Of a stretch of DNA of 9,164 bases, positions 1-6,604 are shown one piece after another. Made by a program: the position numbers and the translations under genes. Where the stretch lies: the NCBI GenBank assembly GCA_030043285.1, contig JASHXZ010000474.1, positions 1 to 9,164 of the forward strand, written 5' to 3'. Source of the stretch: Xanthobacteraceae bacterium. GTDB taxonomy: Bacteria; Pseudomonadota; Alphaproteobacteria; Rhizobiales; Xanthobacteraceae. The notes below the pieces were generated by a model. It was not told the origin of the DNA. It worked only from the letters and a program-made list of their open reading frames with translations, and did not search any database. The first letter of the stretch is position 1. The number at the start of each line of letters is the position of its first letter.

Positions 1-551
1 GCGACGTGCATGTCGACGCCGAACCGGCTGCCGAGCATGCCGCGCGGCTCGCGGATGCCGTCGGTGCCGTCGATCGAATAGCCGACCGGCAGCGAATGCA
101 GGATGGCGCGACCGTCGCGCAGCGAATGCCGGCTGCCGGCGGCGAGCACGCGGGCGATGTCGCTCTCCGAAACCGTCGAGCCGACGATGTCGACATCGGC
201 GGCAAACAGCTCGCTGGCGAGCCGGCCGGCCGACAACGACAGCACCACGGACTCGATTTCGACCGAGGCCATTTGCTCGGCACTGTCGACGGCAGCCCGG
301 ATCGTTTCCTCGGCCTGCGCCAAGTTGACGACGCTGCCGGCCTTCATGCCGCGCGCTTCGGTATGGCCGAAGCCGACGACCTCGACGGCATGGCTGCGGC
401 GGGTCAGCGTCTGCAGCGGCGGATGCGGCCGCAGCCGCGCGATCAGGCACGCGACTTTGCTGGAGCCGACATCGAGCGCGGCAACGAGCGCGCTCCGTCG
501 CGGCGAGATCGGCTTCATTTTCGGCGTGAGGCCGTAATGGAGGGCGCTCAT
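1..551 (-). CDS. ftsA: Cell division protein FtsA, N-terminal part (3' end beyond window)
   Basis: FtsA is the actin-like ATPase that ties FtsZ filaments to the inner membrane and recruits later divisome proteins. The frame reads from ATG at 551 to the left edge without a stop, giving 183 residues of a protein usually near 420-440. After a short basic leader, residues 21-40 hold the first strand and phosphate-1 loop of the actin fold (DVGSSK at 27-32). VVGFGHTEARGMKAG follows near 58-72. The segment from about residue 98 (VEIESVVLSLSAGRLASE) starts the 1C subdomain typical of FtsA. The start codon overlaps the ftsQ stop as ATGA, so the two are probably translationally coupled; ATG at codon 12 is a less likely start. 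ftsZ would be expected just beyond the left edge. Identification is firm; only the C-terminal half and the membrane-targeting helix are unseen. Confidence 0.95.
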   Translation of the reverse strand, partial: MSALHYGLTPKMKPISPRRSALVAALDVGSSKVACLIARLRPHPPLQTLTRRSHAVEVVGFGHTEARGMKAGSVVNLAQAEETIRAAVDSAEQMASVEIESVVLSLSAGRLASELFAADVDIVGSTVSESDIARVLAAGSRHSLRDGRAILHSLPVGYSIDGTDGIREPRGMLGSRFGVDMHV

Positions 552-1480
552 GCGCTGCCCCCCTTCTTCGGTTTGTGATCCTTGAGCGCGTCCTCGCGCG
601 CCTGCGCGGCGGCATCGGACAACCGCACGGTGACCCGATCGGGCAAGCGCAGATCGACGAGCGCGATGTCGCGCGACAAGATCTTCTTGTCGCGATCGAG
701 CGCGACCAGCCGGTCCAGAGCGGAGGCGACGTTGGTCTCCGGCAGCTCGACGTCGATGCCGTTCTGCAGCAGCAGATTCCAGCGCCGCTGCGCCACCAGG
801 ATCGACGCCCGCAGCTGCGCGCGAATCTCCGGATAGCGATCGATGACGGCGAGAAAATCTTTCGCCTGATGCTCGGCGCCCTTGCCGACCACGAGCGGCA
901 AAGTGATGTAGCGCCGTTCGACGTAGGCTTCGAGCACGGTGCCGTCGTCGGCGATGACGTTGACGTGCCGATCCTTCTGCCAGAGCGCGAAGGCCTGCCG
1001 TTCCTTGATGGTGATCTGCAAGCGGTCGGGATAAAGCTTCAGCACCGCCGCATCGGCGATCCACGGATTCGCCATCAGGCGCGCCCGCGCCGCGTCGGCG
1101 TCGAGGAACAACAGCGACGCGCGCCCGGTCACCCCGGCGATGGTGAGAATTTCCTCGCGGCTGATTTCCTTCTCGCCCGAGAGCGACACGGCGCCGATGC
1201 GAAACCCGACAGAATTTGCCGCGGCGTCGCGCACGTCCTTGGCCCAGTCGAGCGTCGCCGGCCCATGGCCGCCTTTGACGATGCCGTAGCCGAGTGCCGA
1301 AGCGAGCAGCAGCGCCGAGGCGGTAACGCCAACGCCCGGTGTCAGCAACAGGCGCGCGATGCGCATCGATCGGCTTCCGCTTGGCGGCCGCAAGCGATCA
1401 AGCCAGGCCGGCACGCGCAGACGAAAGCGCCGGCGAATGCGGCTGCCTCGTGCTTGCCCGGTTTCGTCACCCGCGCGCAT
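548..1480 (-). CDS. ftsQ: Cell division protein FtsQ
   Basis: FtsQ is the bitopic divisome protein that, with FtsL and FtsB, links early cytoplasmic division proteins to septal peptidoglycan synthesis. The 310-aa product has an Arg-rich cytoplasmic tail (about 1-42), one hydrophobic segment (about 43-68) and a periplasmic part. The POTRA domain spans about 93-161 (FRIGAVSLSG, then ANPWIADAAVLKLYPDRL, then ITIKERQAFALW). The FtsQ beta domain follows (DDGTVLEAY near 178-186, then LPLVVGKGA). The Lys-rich C-terminal tail is ordinary for alphaproteobacterial members. The ATG at 1480 lies 27 nt after the ddl stop, with only a weak GGGGA upstream. A later in-frame ATG (codon 39) would remove the basic tail and is less likely. 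The stop overlaps the ftsA start as ATGA. Length, topology and the ddl-ftsQ-ftsA order all agree. Confidence 0.95.
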   Translation of the reverse strand: MRAGDETGQARGSRIRRRFRLRVPAWLDRLRPPSGSRSMRIARLLLTPGVGVTASALLLASALGYGIVKGGHGPATLDWAKDVRDAAANSVGFRIGAVSLSGEKEISREEILTIAGVTGRASLLFLDADAARARLMANPWIADAAVLKLYPDRLQITIKERQAFALWQKDRHVNVIADDGTVLEAYVERRYITLPLVVGKGAEHQAKDFLAVIDRYPEIRAQLRASILVAQRRWNLLLQNGIDVELPETNVASALDRLVALDRDKKILSRDIALVDLRLPDRVTVRLSDAAAQAREDALKDHKPKKGGSA

Positions 1481-1507
1481 TGATCCCCAGCCAAATCCTC
1501 GACCGCA

Positions 1508-2422
1508 TCAGCGATTGATCGAGGCGTCCTCCACCATCCAGCGCACCAGTTCGTCGAACGTGATGCCCGCATACGCCGCCAGCTCGGGCACGAGCGAGGT
1601 TTCGGTCATGCCCGGCTGCGTGTTGACCTCAAGACACACGAGCTCACCCGTCCCCCGATCGTCATAGCGAAAGTCCGCGCGGCTGACGCCGCGGCAGCCG
1701 AGCGCGTTATGGGCGGCCAGCGTGAGTCTGCGGACTTCCTGGTAAACATTTGGTAAAATTGGCGCCGGCAGGAGGTGTTTAGAGCCGCCGGCCGCGTATT
1801 TCGCCTCGTAATCGTAGAACCGCGTCGCCGGCACGATCTCGATGACGTCGAGCGGCCGGTCGCCGACCACCGCGCAGGTCAGTTCCTTGCCGGGCACGTA
1901 GCGCTCGACCATGACGGTGTCGCCGAACGGCCAGTCGTCGCGATAAAGTTCCTGCGGCGGGTGCGGATGTTCCGGCGTGACGATATAGACGCCGACGCTG
2001 GACCCTTCGGCGATCGGCTTGATCACGTAGGGCGGCGTCAGGAGGTGCCGCTGTGCCGCCTCCAAGCGCGAGGCGATCCGGCTTTCCGCCACCGGCACGC
2101 CGGCGGCGCGGAACAGCGTCTTGGTAAAATCCTTGCGCATCGCCAGCGCCGACGCCATGACGCCGGAATGGCTGTAGGGAATGCCGAGAACCTCCAACAG
2201 GCCCTGCAGCGTGCCGTCCTCGCCGGGGCGGCCGTGCAGCATGTTCAGGGCAACATCGGGCTTGGCCGCGGCCAGCGCCGCCGCGATCTCGCGCGTGACA
2301 TCGATGCTGCTGACCCGATAGCCGAGCCGGCTTAGTGCGGCGGCGCACGCCGCCCCCGAGCGCAGCGAGACTTCGCGCTCGGCCGACCAGCCTCCCATCA
2401 AAACCGCGACATGCTTTGTCAT
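1508..2422 (-). CDS. ddl: D-alanine--D-alanine ligase (Ddl)
   Basis: This cytoplasmic ATP-grasp ligase joins two D-Ala to make the dipeptide that MurF adds to the peptidoglycan precursor. The 304-aa product has the full set of family motifs. GGWSAEREVSL (10-20) carries the N-terminal Glu that binds the first D-Ala. HGRPGEDG (63-70), KPIAEGSSVGV (135-145) and YDYEAKY (203-209) follow. The metal- and substrate-binding ends are SRADFRYDD (247-255) and EVNTQPGMTETSLVP (265-279). The ATG at 2422 is chosen because the conserved VAVLMGGWSAE begins right after it. A TTG at 2488 in the same frame would add 22 residues that match nothing in the family. The best Shine-Dalgarno candidate, AAAGG, is 13 nt from the ATG, so initiation may be weak. 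Codons near 1741-1760 are unusually AT-rich for this gene. It heads the ddl-ftsQ-ftsA segment. It resembles DdlB-type enzymes of about 300 aa. Confidence 0.96.
   Translation of the reverse strand: MTKHVAVLMGGWSAEREVSLRSGAACAAALSRLGYRVSSIDVTREIAAALAAAKPDVALNMLHGRPGEDGTLQGLLEVLGIPYSHSGVMASALAMRKDFTKTLFRAAGVPVAESRIASRLEAAQRHLLTPPYVIKPIAEGSSVGVYIVTPEHPHPPQELYRDDWPFGDTVMVERYVPGKELTCAVVGDRPLDVIEIVPATRFYDYEAKYAAGGSKHLLPAPILPNVYQEVRRLTLAAHNALGCRGVSRADFRYDDRGTGELVCLEVNTQPGMTETSLVPELAAYAGITFDELVRWMVEDASINR
1741..1757 (-). repeat. TTTACC direct repeat with 11-bp period inside ddl
   Basis: On the minus strand TTTACC-N5-TTTACC occurs within ddl codons for LPNVY, using AT-rich codons (TTA, AAT, GTT) that are unusual for this GC-rich gene. 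The 11-bp period matches CtrA half-sites (TTAACC), with one mismatch in each half. It lies about 260 nt upstream of ftsQ. Confidence 0.25.
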
Positions 2423-2484
2423 GTCAGGTTGCCGACCTTTCGGGAGCGACTGATTCGCGCCTGCCCCAATAGAATCGACAAATG

Positions 2485-2513
2485 GCAAAACGTCGAGAGG
2501 CAGCGCGTGTCAA
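2485..2513 (-). promoter_or_regulatory. Possible sigma-70-type promoter for ddl-ftsQ-ftsA
   Basis: In the 138-nt gap upstream of ddl the minus strand has an exact TTGACA (2513-2508). Seventeen bases later comes a poor -10 candidate, TTTTGC (2490-2485), about 62 nt from the ddl start. The -35 match is perfect but the -10 is weak, so this is only a candidate. It would give ddl and the fts genes their own transcription downstream of the signalling genes. Confidence 0.28.
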
Positions 2514-2560
2514 ACATCGCGCCGGCTGGGGTTCGTAAACTTGGCCGCGTTGCGACCGAG

Positions 2561-2947
2561 CTACGCCATCACGTTCAGGGCTTTTTGGATCGCCTGGACC
2601 AGCTGCGCTGGCTTGAACGGCTTGTACAGCGTGGAGATCGCTCCAGCCTCCGTTGCCATGCTATCGAAACCCGGCATGGTCGGACATTGCCCGCCGAACA
2701 TGAAGCCCGAGACGGCAATGATGGGCAGGTTGGGATGCCCACGATGAATAGCCTGCGCCGTCGTCAGGCCGTCCATGCCGGGCATGAATACGTCGAGAAT
2801 GACGAGGTCGACGGCGTTTTTTGCGATCAGATCGATTCCCGACCGACCGCTGTCGGCGGTGACGGGGTCATAGCCGTTGGCGGCTAACAGGATCTGCGTT
2901 GCCTCGCGTACGTCCTTGTCGTCGTCGATGATCAAGATCCGAGCCAT
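2561..2947 (-). CDS. Single-domain CheY-like response regulator (distal copy)
   Basis: This is a stand-alone receiver of 128 aa counted from ATG 2947. A TTG two codons upstream (2953) is an alternative start. The receiver fold is complete: acidic cluster IIDDDKD near the N-terminus, phosphoacceptor Asp in VILDVFMPGMDG (Asp52 from this ATG), Ser in IAVSG, and the conserved Lys in LYKPFKP (Lys109). No DNA-binding, enzymatic or Hpt domain follows, so it must act by protein contact or as a phosphate shuttle or sink. The spacing from the switch Ser to the Lys is 29 residues, against 22 in CheY, so the beta4-alpha4 region is about seven residues longer. The neighbouring receiver shares this extension. 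It lies 41 nt after that receiver and 138 nt before ddl. The cognate kinase is inferred to be the hybrid kinase upstream. Receiver identity is firm; the target is unknown. Confidence 0.92.
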   Translation of the reverse strand: MARILIIDDDKDVREATQILLAANGYDPVTADSGRSGIDLIAKNAVDLVILDVFMPGMDGLTTAQAIHRGHPNLPIIAVSGFMFGGQCPTMPGFDSMATEAGAISTLYKPFKPAQLVQAIQKALNVMA

Positions 2948-2988
2948 TGCCAAGCACTCGCGTTGTTACGCTTCGCGATCCGGGCCTA

Positions 2989-3420
2989 TTACGGATGAAC
3001 GCTTTGTTCCGCGCCTAACGCCGCGGGACCTCCGTGAGTTCCGGCCGCCGTCGCTTTGGCGATCGCCTGCATAAGCTCGCCCGGTACAAACGGCTTTTGC
3101 AGACACATCACGTCGGAGAGGTCGGCCTTGAGAGAAAATAGGTCGAGCGCCGTGTGCTCGGAGCCCGCAAGGTGCACGCCGGAAACCGCGATCACCGGAA
3201 ATTTCGGATTACGCTCGCGCAGTGCCTTGATCAGCTTCACGCCGTCCATCTCCGGCATGAAGATGTCGACGATCGCCAGATCGAACGGTGTCGCCCGGAA
3301 CGCCCGCAGGCCGGCAAGACCGTTCTCGGCGGTTACGACTTCGAAGCTTTTGGCCCGCAGCGCCAGGGCGACCGCGGTACGAACTTGTGGTTGGTCATCG
3401 ATAACGAGGATGCGTCGCAT
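2989..3420 (-). CDS. Single-domain CheY-like response regulator (proximal copy)
   Basis: This is a 143-aa stand-alone receiver. Visible residues are the acidic pair in LVIDDQ (Asp8, Asp9), phosphoacceptor Asp52 in AIVDIFMPEMDG, switch Ser80 in IAVSG and Lys109 in LQKPFVP. A tail of about 20 residues rich in Ala and Gly follows and has no recognisable domain. The start at 3420 is set by a good ribosome site (GGTGA, 7-nt spacer) and by the core beginning at MRRILVIDD; a GTG at 3441 in frame is not needed. It sits between the hybrid kinase (90-nt gap) and the second receiver (41-nt gap). Both receivers share the FMPxMDG signature, the same enlarged Ser-to-Lys segment and the ending KPFxPxxLxQAIxKA, suggesting an old local duplication. 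With no output domain, a role as partner or phosphate shuttle for the upstream kinase is inferred. Confidence 0.92.
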   Translation of the reverse strand: MRRILVIDDQPQVRTAVALALRAKSFEVVTAENGLAGLRAFRATPFDLAIVDIFMPEMDGVKLIKALRERNPKFPVIAVSGVHLAGSEHTALDLFSLKADLSDVMCLQKPFVPGELMQAIAKATAAGTHGGPAALGAEQSVHP

Positions 3421-3432
3421 TTGAACTTCACC
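3421..3432 (-). promoter_or_regulatory. Ribosome binding site deciding the proximal receiver start
   Basis: Minus-strand GGTGA (3432-3428) lies 7 nt before ATG 3420. This favours the 143-aa start over the in-frame GTG at 3441, which has no comparable site. Confidence 0.6.
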
Positions 3433-3480
3433 ATTGCGCACCCCGCCATGCCAATCCTATCCTACTTTTTGCGGATGAAA

Positions 3481-3511
3481 ATTCGTTTAGGCGTTTTGCT
3501 ACGAAACGAAT
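3481..3511. repeat. Perfect 8-bp inverted repeat at the end of the hybrid kinase gene
   Basis: ATTCGTTT (3481-3488) and AAACGAAT (3504-3511) are exact reverse complements around a 15-base spacer. The repeat begins at the last base of the kinase stop codon and sits in the 90-nt gap before the first receiver. On the minus strand the second arm is followed by TTTC, so a weak attenuating terminator is possible. The AT-rich arms and long loop fit a dyad operator at least as well. No strong GC stem or long T-run is present. Confidence 0.4.
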
Positions 3512-6381
3512 CAAACATTCGCGGCCACGCGGAACCGCTGTTGCGGTTCCGGCGCAGTGTCGAGCGCGCTACGCAGCGCACGCGCCAATTCCTCCCTGCG
3601 ATGCGGCTTTTGCAAGAGAAGCACGCCCGAATCGAGCCGGCCGTGGTGGATCATGGCGCTCTCGGTATAGCCGGACGTGAACAGCACCTTGGTTCCAGGC
3701 CTGCGTTGGGCCATCTCTTGCGCCAATTGCGGCCCGTCCATCGAGCCTGGCATGATAACGTCGGTGAAGAGGAGGTCGAATTCCACGCCATCATCGAGCA
3801 GCTTGAGCGCTTCGGCCGCGTTGTCGGCCGGTATCACGTGGTAGCCGAGGCTCTTGAGCTGCGTCGTGACGGAGGTGCGAACGAGCGCATCGTCCTCGAC
3901 TAGCAAAATCGTCTCGTCGCCGCCGCACACCAGGAGCGCCGCCACTGCATCGGTCTGCCGATCGGGCTGCGCGTTCGCTTGCGGAAGATAAAGCCGCACC
4001 GCGGTTCCGACGCCGAGCTCACTGTAGATCTTCACGTGACCGCCGGACTGCTTGATGAAGCCGTACACCATGCTCAGGCCGAGCCCGGTGCCTTTACCCA
4101 CTTCCTTGGTGGAAAAGAACGGCTCGAACACCTTGTCCTGAAGTTCGAGCGGAATGCCGGTGCCGGTGTCGCTCACCACGACCATGACGTAGGGGCCTGG
4201 CGTGACTTCGCGGTTGGCGGCGGCATAATCCTCATCGAGGACGATATTGCCGGTCTCGATCATCAGCTTGCCGCCATGCGGCATCGCATCGCGAGCATTC
4301 ACCGCAAGGTTAAGAACTGCCGTCGTGAGCTGGCTCGGATCGATCATCGCCAGCCGAGCTTCGGCGCTGAGCTTGGTCTGGACCTCGATATTTTCGCCGA
4401 GCGTCGGTCGCAACAGCTTGGCCGACGCGAGAACCAGGTCGTTCACATCCACTTCCCGCGGCTGCAACGCCTGTTTGCGCGCGAAAGACAATAGGTGGCT
4501 GGTCAACTCGGCGCCGCGCGCGGCCGCTTCGCCGATGAGCCTGGCGATGGCGCTGAGCTCCGGCTTGTCGGCGACGCCGTCGGCCAAGATGTCGATCGTG
4601 CTGGTGATGACGGTCAAGAGATTGTTGAAGTCGTGCGCGACCCCGCCGGTGAGCTGGCCGACCGCGTCCATCTTCTGCGCATGGCGGAGCTGCTGCTCGA
4701 TCTTGGTGCTCTCGGTGACGTCCGACAGCGCATAGGCGACGCCCCTGATGCCTTCGGGTCCGTACATCGCCGCGCCGGAAAAGCTGATTTCGACCAGGGT
4801 GCCGTCCTTGCGGCGGCGTTGTACGCGGACGTCGCGAATGGTCTCGCCGGCCATGGCCGCTTCAAACAGACGCTCGTACTCGGCATCGCCGCCTTCCGGC
4901 ACCAGATTGTACGGCTTGCCGACGGTCTCTTCGGCCGTATAGCCGAAGATGCGCTCCGCCGAGCGGCTCCACATCATGACGGTGCGATCGGGCGCGAGGC
5001 AGAAGATGGCCACCGGCGAGGCGTCGATGACGGCGCCGAGCGTTTCCCGAATCTGCCGCTCGGTTTCCACCAGGCGATTGTGCTCGGTCGTGTCTCGGCC
5101 GATGAAAAAGTGGCGCTGCGCCGATTCCGACCACACACCCGACCAGACCAGCGACACGATGTGGCCATCCTTGTGGACATAGCGCGTTTCGAAATTGCGT
5201 AGCTCCTTGCCGCGGCGCGCCAGCCGCATCTCGTTGCGCGTCGGCGCGAGGTCGGCCGGATGAACGAAATCCGCGGCGCTGCGCCCGATCATGTCTTCCG
5301 GCTCGTAACCGAGAATAGCCAGCGAGCTCGGGCTGACGCGGACGAAGTCGCCCTTGCGGTCCGTTACCAGGATGAGGTCGAGCGAGGTCTCGACGATCAG
5401 GCGGCGCTCCTCCATCTCGCGCAGATGGCCCTGCCGCTCGGCGGCAAACCAGCGGGCGAGCTGCTCATACAGCACGCCGGTTTCGATCAGCAGCACCAGC
5501 AACACGAAGGCCGCAGCCAACAACCCGTAAACCCGGCCGACATAGAAGCCGAGATCGAAGCGTCCGCCGTTGAGAACGGCGCTCAGCGCGATGTCGCACA
5601 GCCAGGCGCACATCACGACCATGAGCCACACGTCGAGCACCGTGTGCGGACGGCGCAGCCACAAGGCGAGCAACGCGCCGGCGCTCAACGCCCACACCGC
5701 CGACACGACGAAAATCATCGCCGGCGTATAGCCGTCGCCGCGCATGATGGTGGGCAGAAATGATTGCCCGACTGTTGCGATCAGCGTCAGCATCACGACG
5801 GATGCGACGACGCCTTGCGCGCTCAATAGCACCAGGTAACGGGCGGAGGCGCCGGAACCGGCCGCCGGCAAGCGGTTGTCCTTGGTCAGCGCATAGACGA
5901 TGACGGCAATCGGAAAGCCGCCGTGCCAGAACATGTAGAGCCAGGCGGTGCTCTGCGGACCGGCGCCGAGCAGTCCGGTGGCGGAAAACAGGCCCGGAAA
6001 GCTCAGCATATGCGCAGTGGCGATAAGCGCGGTGAACAGATAGCCCGCTGCCAGCGCCAGCACGCCGCGGGCCTGCAGAATCGCAAGCTGCGCGAACAGA
6101 AACACTGCGGTAACCAGATCGCTGATGATCAGCGCCGATTCGTAGGCCGGCACGAAGCCCCAAACGCGCGGCAGCGGTAGACGGGCAAACGGCGCCGCGA
6201 TGGCGAATATCGTAACCGAGAGGATAACGGCAAAGAGCGCAATGCGACGATCTCTGCGCTCGGCTATCAGCGTCGACAGAAACAGCGGCGCTTCGGCGGC
6301 TTTCGCCTTGCCGGTTTGGCGATTTACCACGGCGCCTCCCGATTTTGCTGGACCGCCCGGCTTGTGCGAGCGAGCGGTCAT
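3511..6381 (-). CDS. Membrane hybrid histidine kinase: MASE4-like sensor, PAS-PAS, HisKA-HATPase, REC
   Basis: This 956-aa kinase sits in the inner membrane and autophosphorylates on His. The N-terminus (about 47-302) has roughly eight hydrophobic segments. The stretch around GYLFTALIATAH (113-124) and TAWLYMFWHGGFP (145-157) resembles the MASE4 sensor family. Two PAS/PAC units follow (about 326-436 and 446-558). The transmitter has phosphoacceptor His583 in GGVAHDFNN, N-box NLAVNARDAM (691-700), G1 box DTGTGIP (738-744), FEPFF (752-756) and G2 box GKGTGLGLS (762-770). A C-terminal receiver (about 824-942) has VEDD, phosphoacceptor Asp874 in FTDVIMPG, Thr902/Ser903 and Lys925 in LQKP. All catalytic residues are present. 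No ligand-binding signature is clear in the PAS domains. The ATG at 6381 has only a weak ribosome site. GTG at 6330, preceded by GGGAGG with a 4-nt spacer, would give 939 aa. No Hpt is visible nearby. The signal is unknown. Confidence 0.93.
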   Translation of the reverse strand: MTARSHKPGGPAKSGGAVVNRQTGKAKAAEAPLFLSTLIAERRDRRIALFAVILSVTIFAIAAPFARLPLPRVWGFVPAYESALIISDLVTAVFLFAQLAILQARGVLALAAGYLFTALIATAHMLSFPGLFSATGLLGAGPQSTAWLYMFWHGGFPIAVIVYALTKDNRLPAAGSGASARYLVLLSAQGVVASVVMLTLIATVGQSFLPTIMRGDGYTPAMIFVVSAVWALSAGALLALWLRRPHTVLDVWLMVVMCAWLCDIALSAVLNGGRFDLGFYVGRVYGLLAAAFVLLVLLIETGVLYEQLARWFAAERQGHLREMEERRLIVETSLDLILVTDRKGDFVRVSPSSLAILGYEPEDMIGRSAADFVHPADLAPTRNEMRLARRGKELRNFETRYVHKDGHIVSLVWSGVWSESAQRHFFIGRDTTEHNRLVETERQIRETLGAVIDASPVAIFCLAPDRTVMMWSRSAERIFGYTAEETVGKPYNLVPEGGDAEYERLFEAAMAGETIRDVRVQRRRKDGTLVEISFSGAAMYGPEGIRGVAYALSDVTESTKIEQQLRHAQKMDAVGQLTGGVAHDFNNLLTVITSTIDILADGVADKPELSAIARLIGEAAARGAELTSHLLSFARKQALQPREVDVNDLVLASAKLLRPTLGENIEVQTKLSAEARLAMIDPSQLTTAVLNLAVNARDAMPHGGKLMIETGNIVLDEDYAAANREVTPGPYVMVVVSDTGTGIPLELQDKVFEPFFSTKEVGKGTGLGLSMVYGFIKQSGGHVKIYSELGVGTAVRLYLPQANAQPDRQTDAVAALLVCGGDETILLVEDDALVRTSVTTQLKSLGYHVIPADNAAEALKLLDDGVEFDLLFTDVIMPGSMDGPQLAQEMAQRRPGTKVLFTSGYTESAMIHHGRLDSGVLLLQKPHRREELARALRSALDTAPEPQQRFRVAANV

Positions 6382-6416
6382 GCGCTCGTTGTGCGGTCAA
6401 ACTAAAGCTTGCGCTG

Positions 6417-6431
6417 TAAACGATGCTTTAA
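6417..6431. promoter_or_regulatory. CtrA-like box, one mismatch
   Basis: The plus strand reads TAAA, seven bases, then TTAA (minus: TTAA-N7-TTTA). That is one base off the TTAA-N7-TTAA box of the alphaproteobacterial cell-cycle regulator CtrA. It ends 36 nt upstream of the kinase ATG. Such near-matches occur by chance in AT-rich gaps, so this is tentative. Confidence 0.25.
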
Positions 6432-6438
6432 TCGGCAA

Positions 6439-6454
6439 GGCGACGACGGTCGCC
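6439..6454. repeat. Short perfect hairpin in the kinase leader
   Basis: GGCGAC and GTCGCC form a 6-bp GC-rich stem around a 4-base loop (GACG). No T-tract follows on either strand, so it is not an ordinary intrinsic terminator. It could fold in the 5' leader RNA of the kinase or be chance. Confidence 0.3.
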
Positions 6455-6604
6455 GAAGCAAGCGCAGCAGTTGGATTTTTCTGCGCCGCAAACTTCTGTT
6501 GTTCTTGGTACATCGCGTCGTCAGCTGTCCCGCGATTAATTCGGTCGCTTTTGAAGCCAGCTAAGCAGATATCAACCAGAATTTATAAGTACACGTTTTT
6601 GTCG

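Larger units (their letters stand above)
6382..6604 (-). promoter_or_regulatory. 223-nt leader between murB and the hybrid kinase
   Basis: This is the longest gene-free stretch here and is more AT-rich than the flanking genes. It likely holds the promoter of the kinase-receiver island. I see no convincing -35/-10 pair and no strong terminator after murB. It contains one short perfect hairpin and one near-match to a CtrA box, listed separately. No small open frame with a good ribosome site stands out. Confidence 0.45.

Noticed and set aside
6..578. 190-codon plus-strand frame opposite ftsA
   Set aside because: The minus strand carries clear FtsA motifs across the same bases. The plus frame shows only His/Arg/Ala-rich shadow sequence.
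575..1483. 302-codon open frame on the plus strand opposite ftsQ
   Set aside because: Its composition is Arg/Gly/Asp-rich low-complexity with no motif, it mirrors ftsQ codons exactly, and long antisense frames are expected in high-GC coding DNA.
2423..2488. In-frame N-terminal extension of Ddl from a TTG
   Set aside because: The added 22 residues precede the conserved VAVLMGGWSAE core, which in the family begins within a few residues of the start, and the TTG has no ribosome site.
2561..6381. Signalling island as a recent mobile insertion
   Set aside because: No transposase, integrase, flanking direct repeats or obvious composition change are visible, and the coding GC looks like that of the neighbours.
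6439..6454. Hairpin as the murB transcription terminator
   Set aside because: The stem is only 6 bp, it lies about 150 nt past murB, and no T-tract follows on the minus strand.
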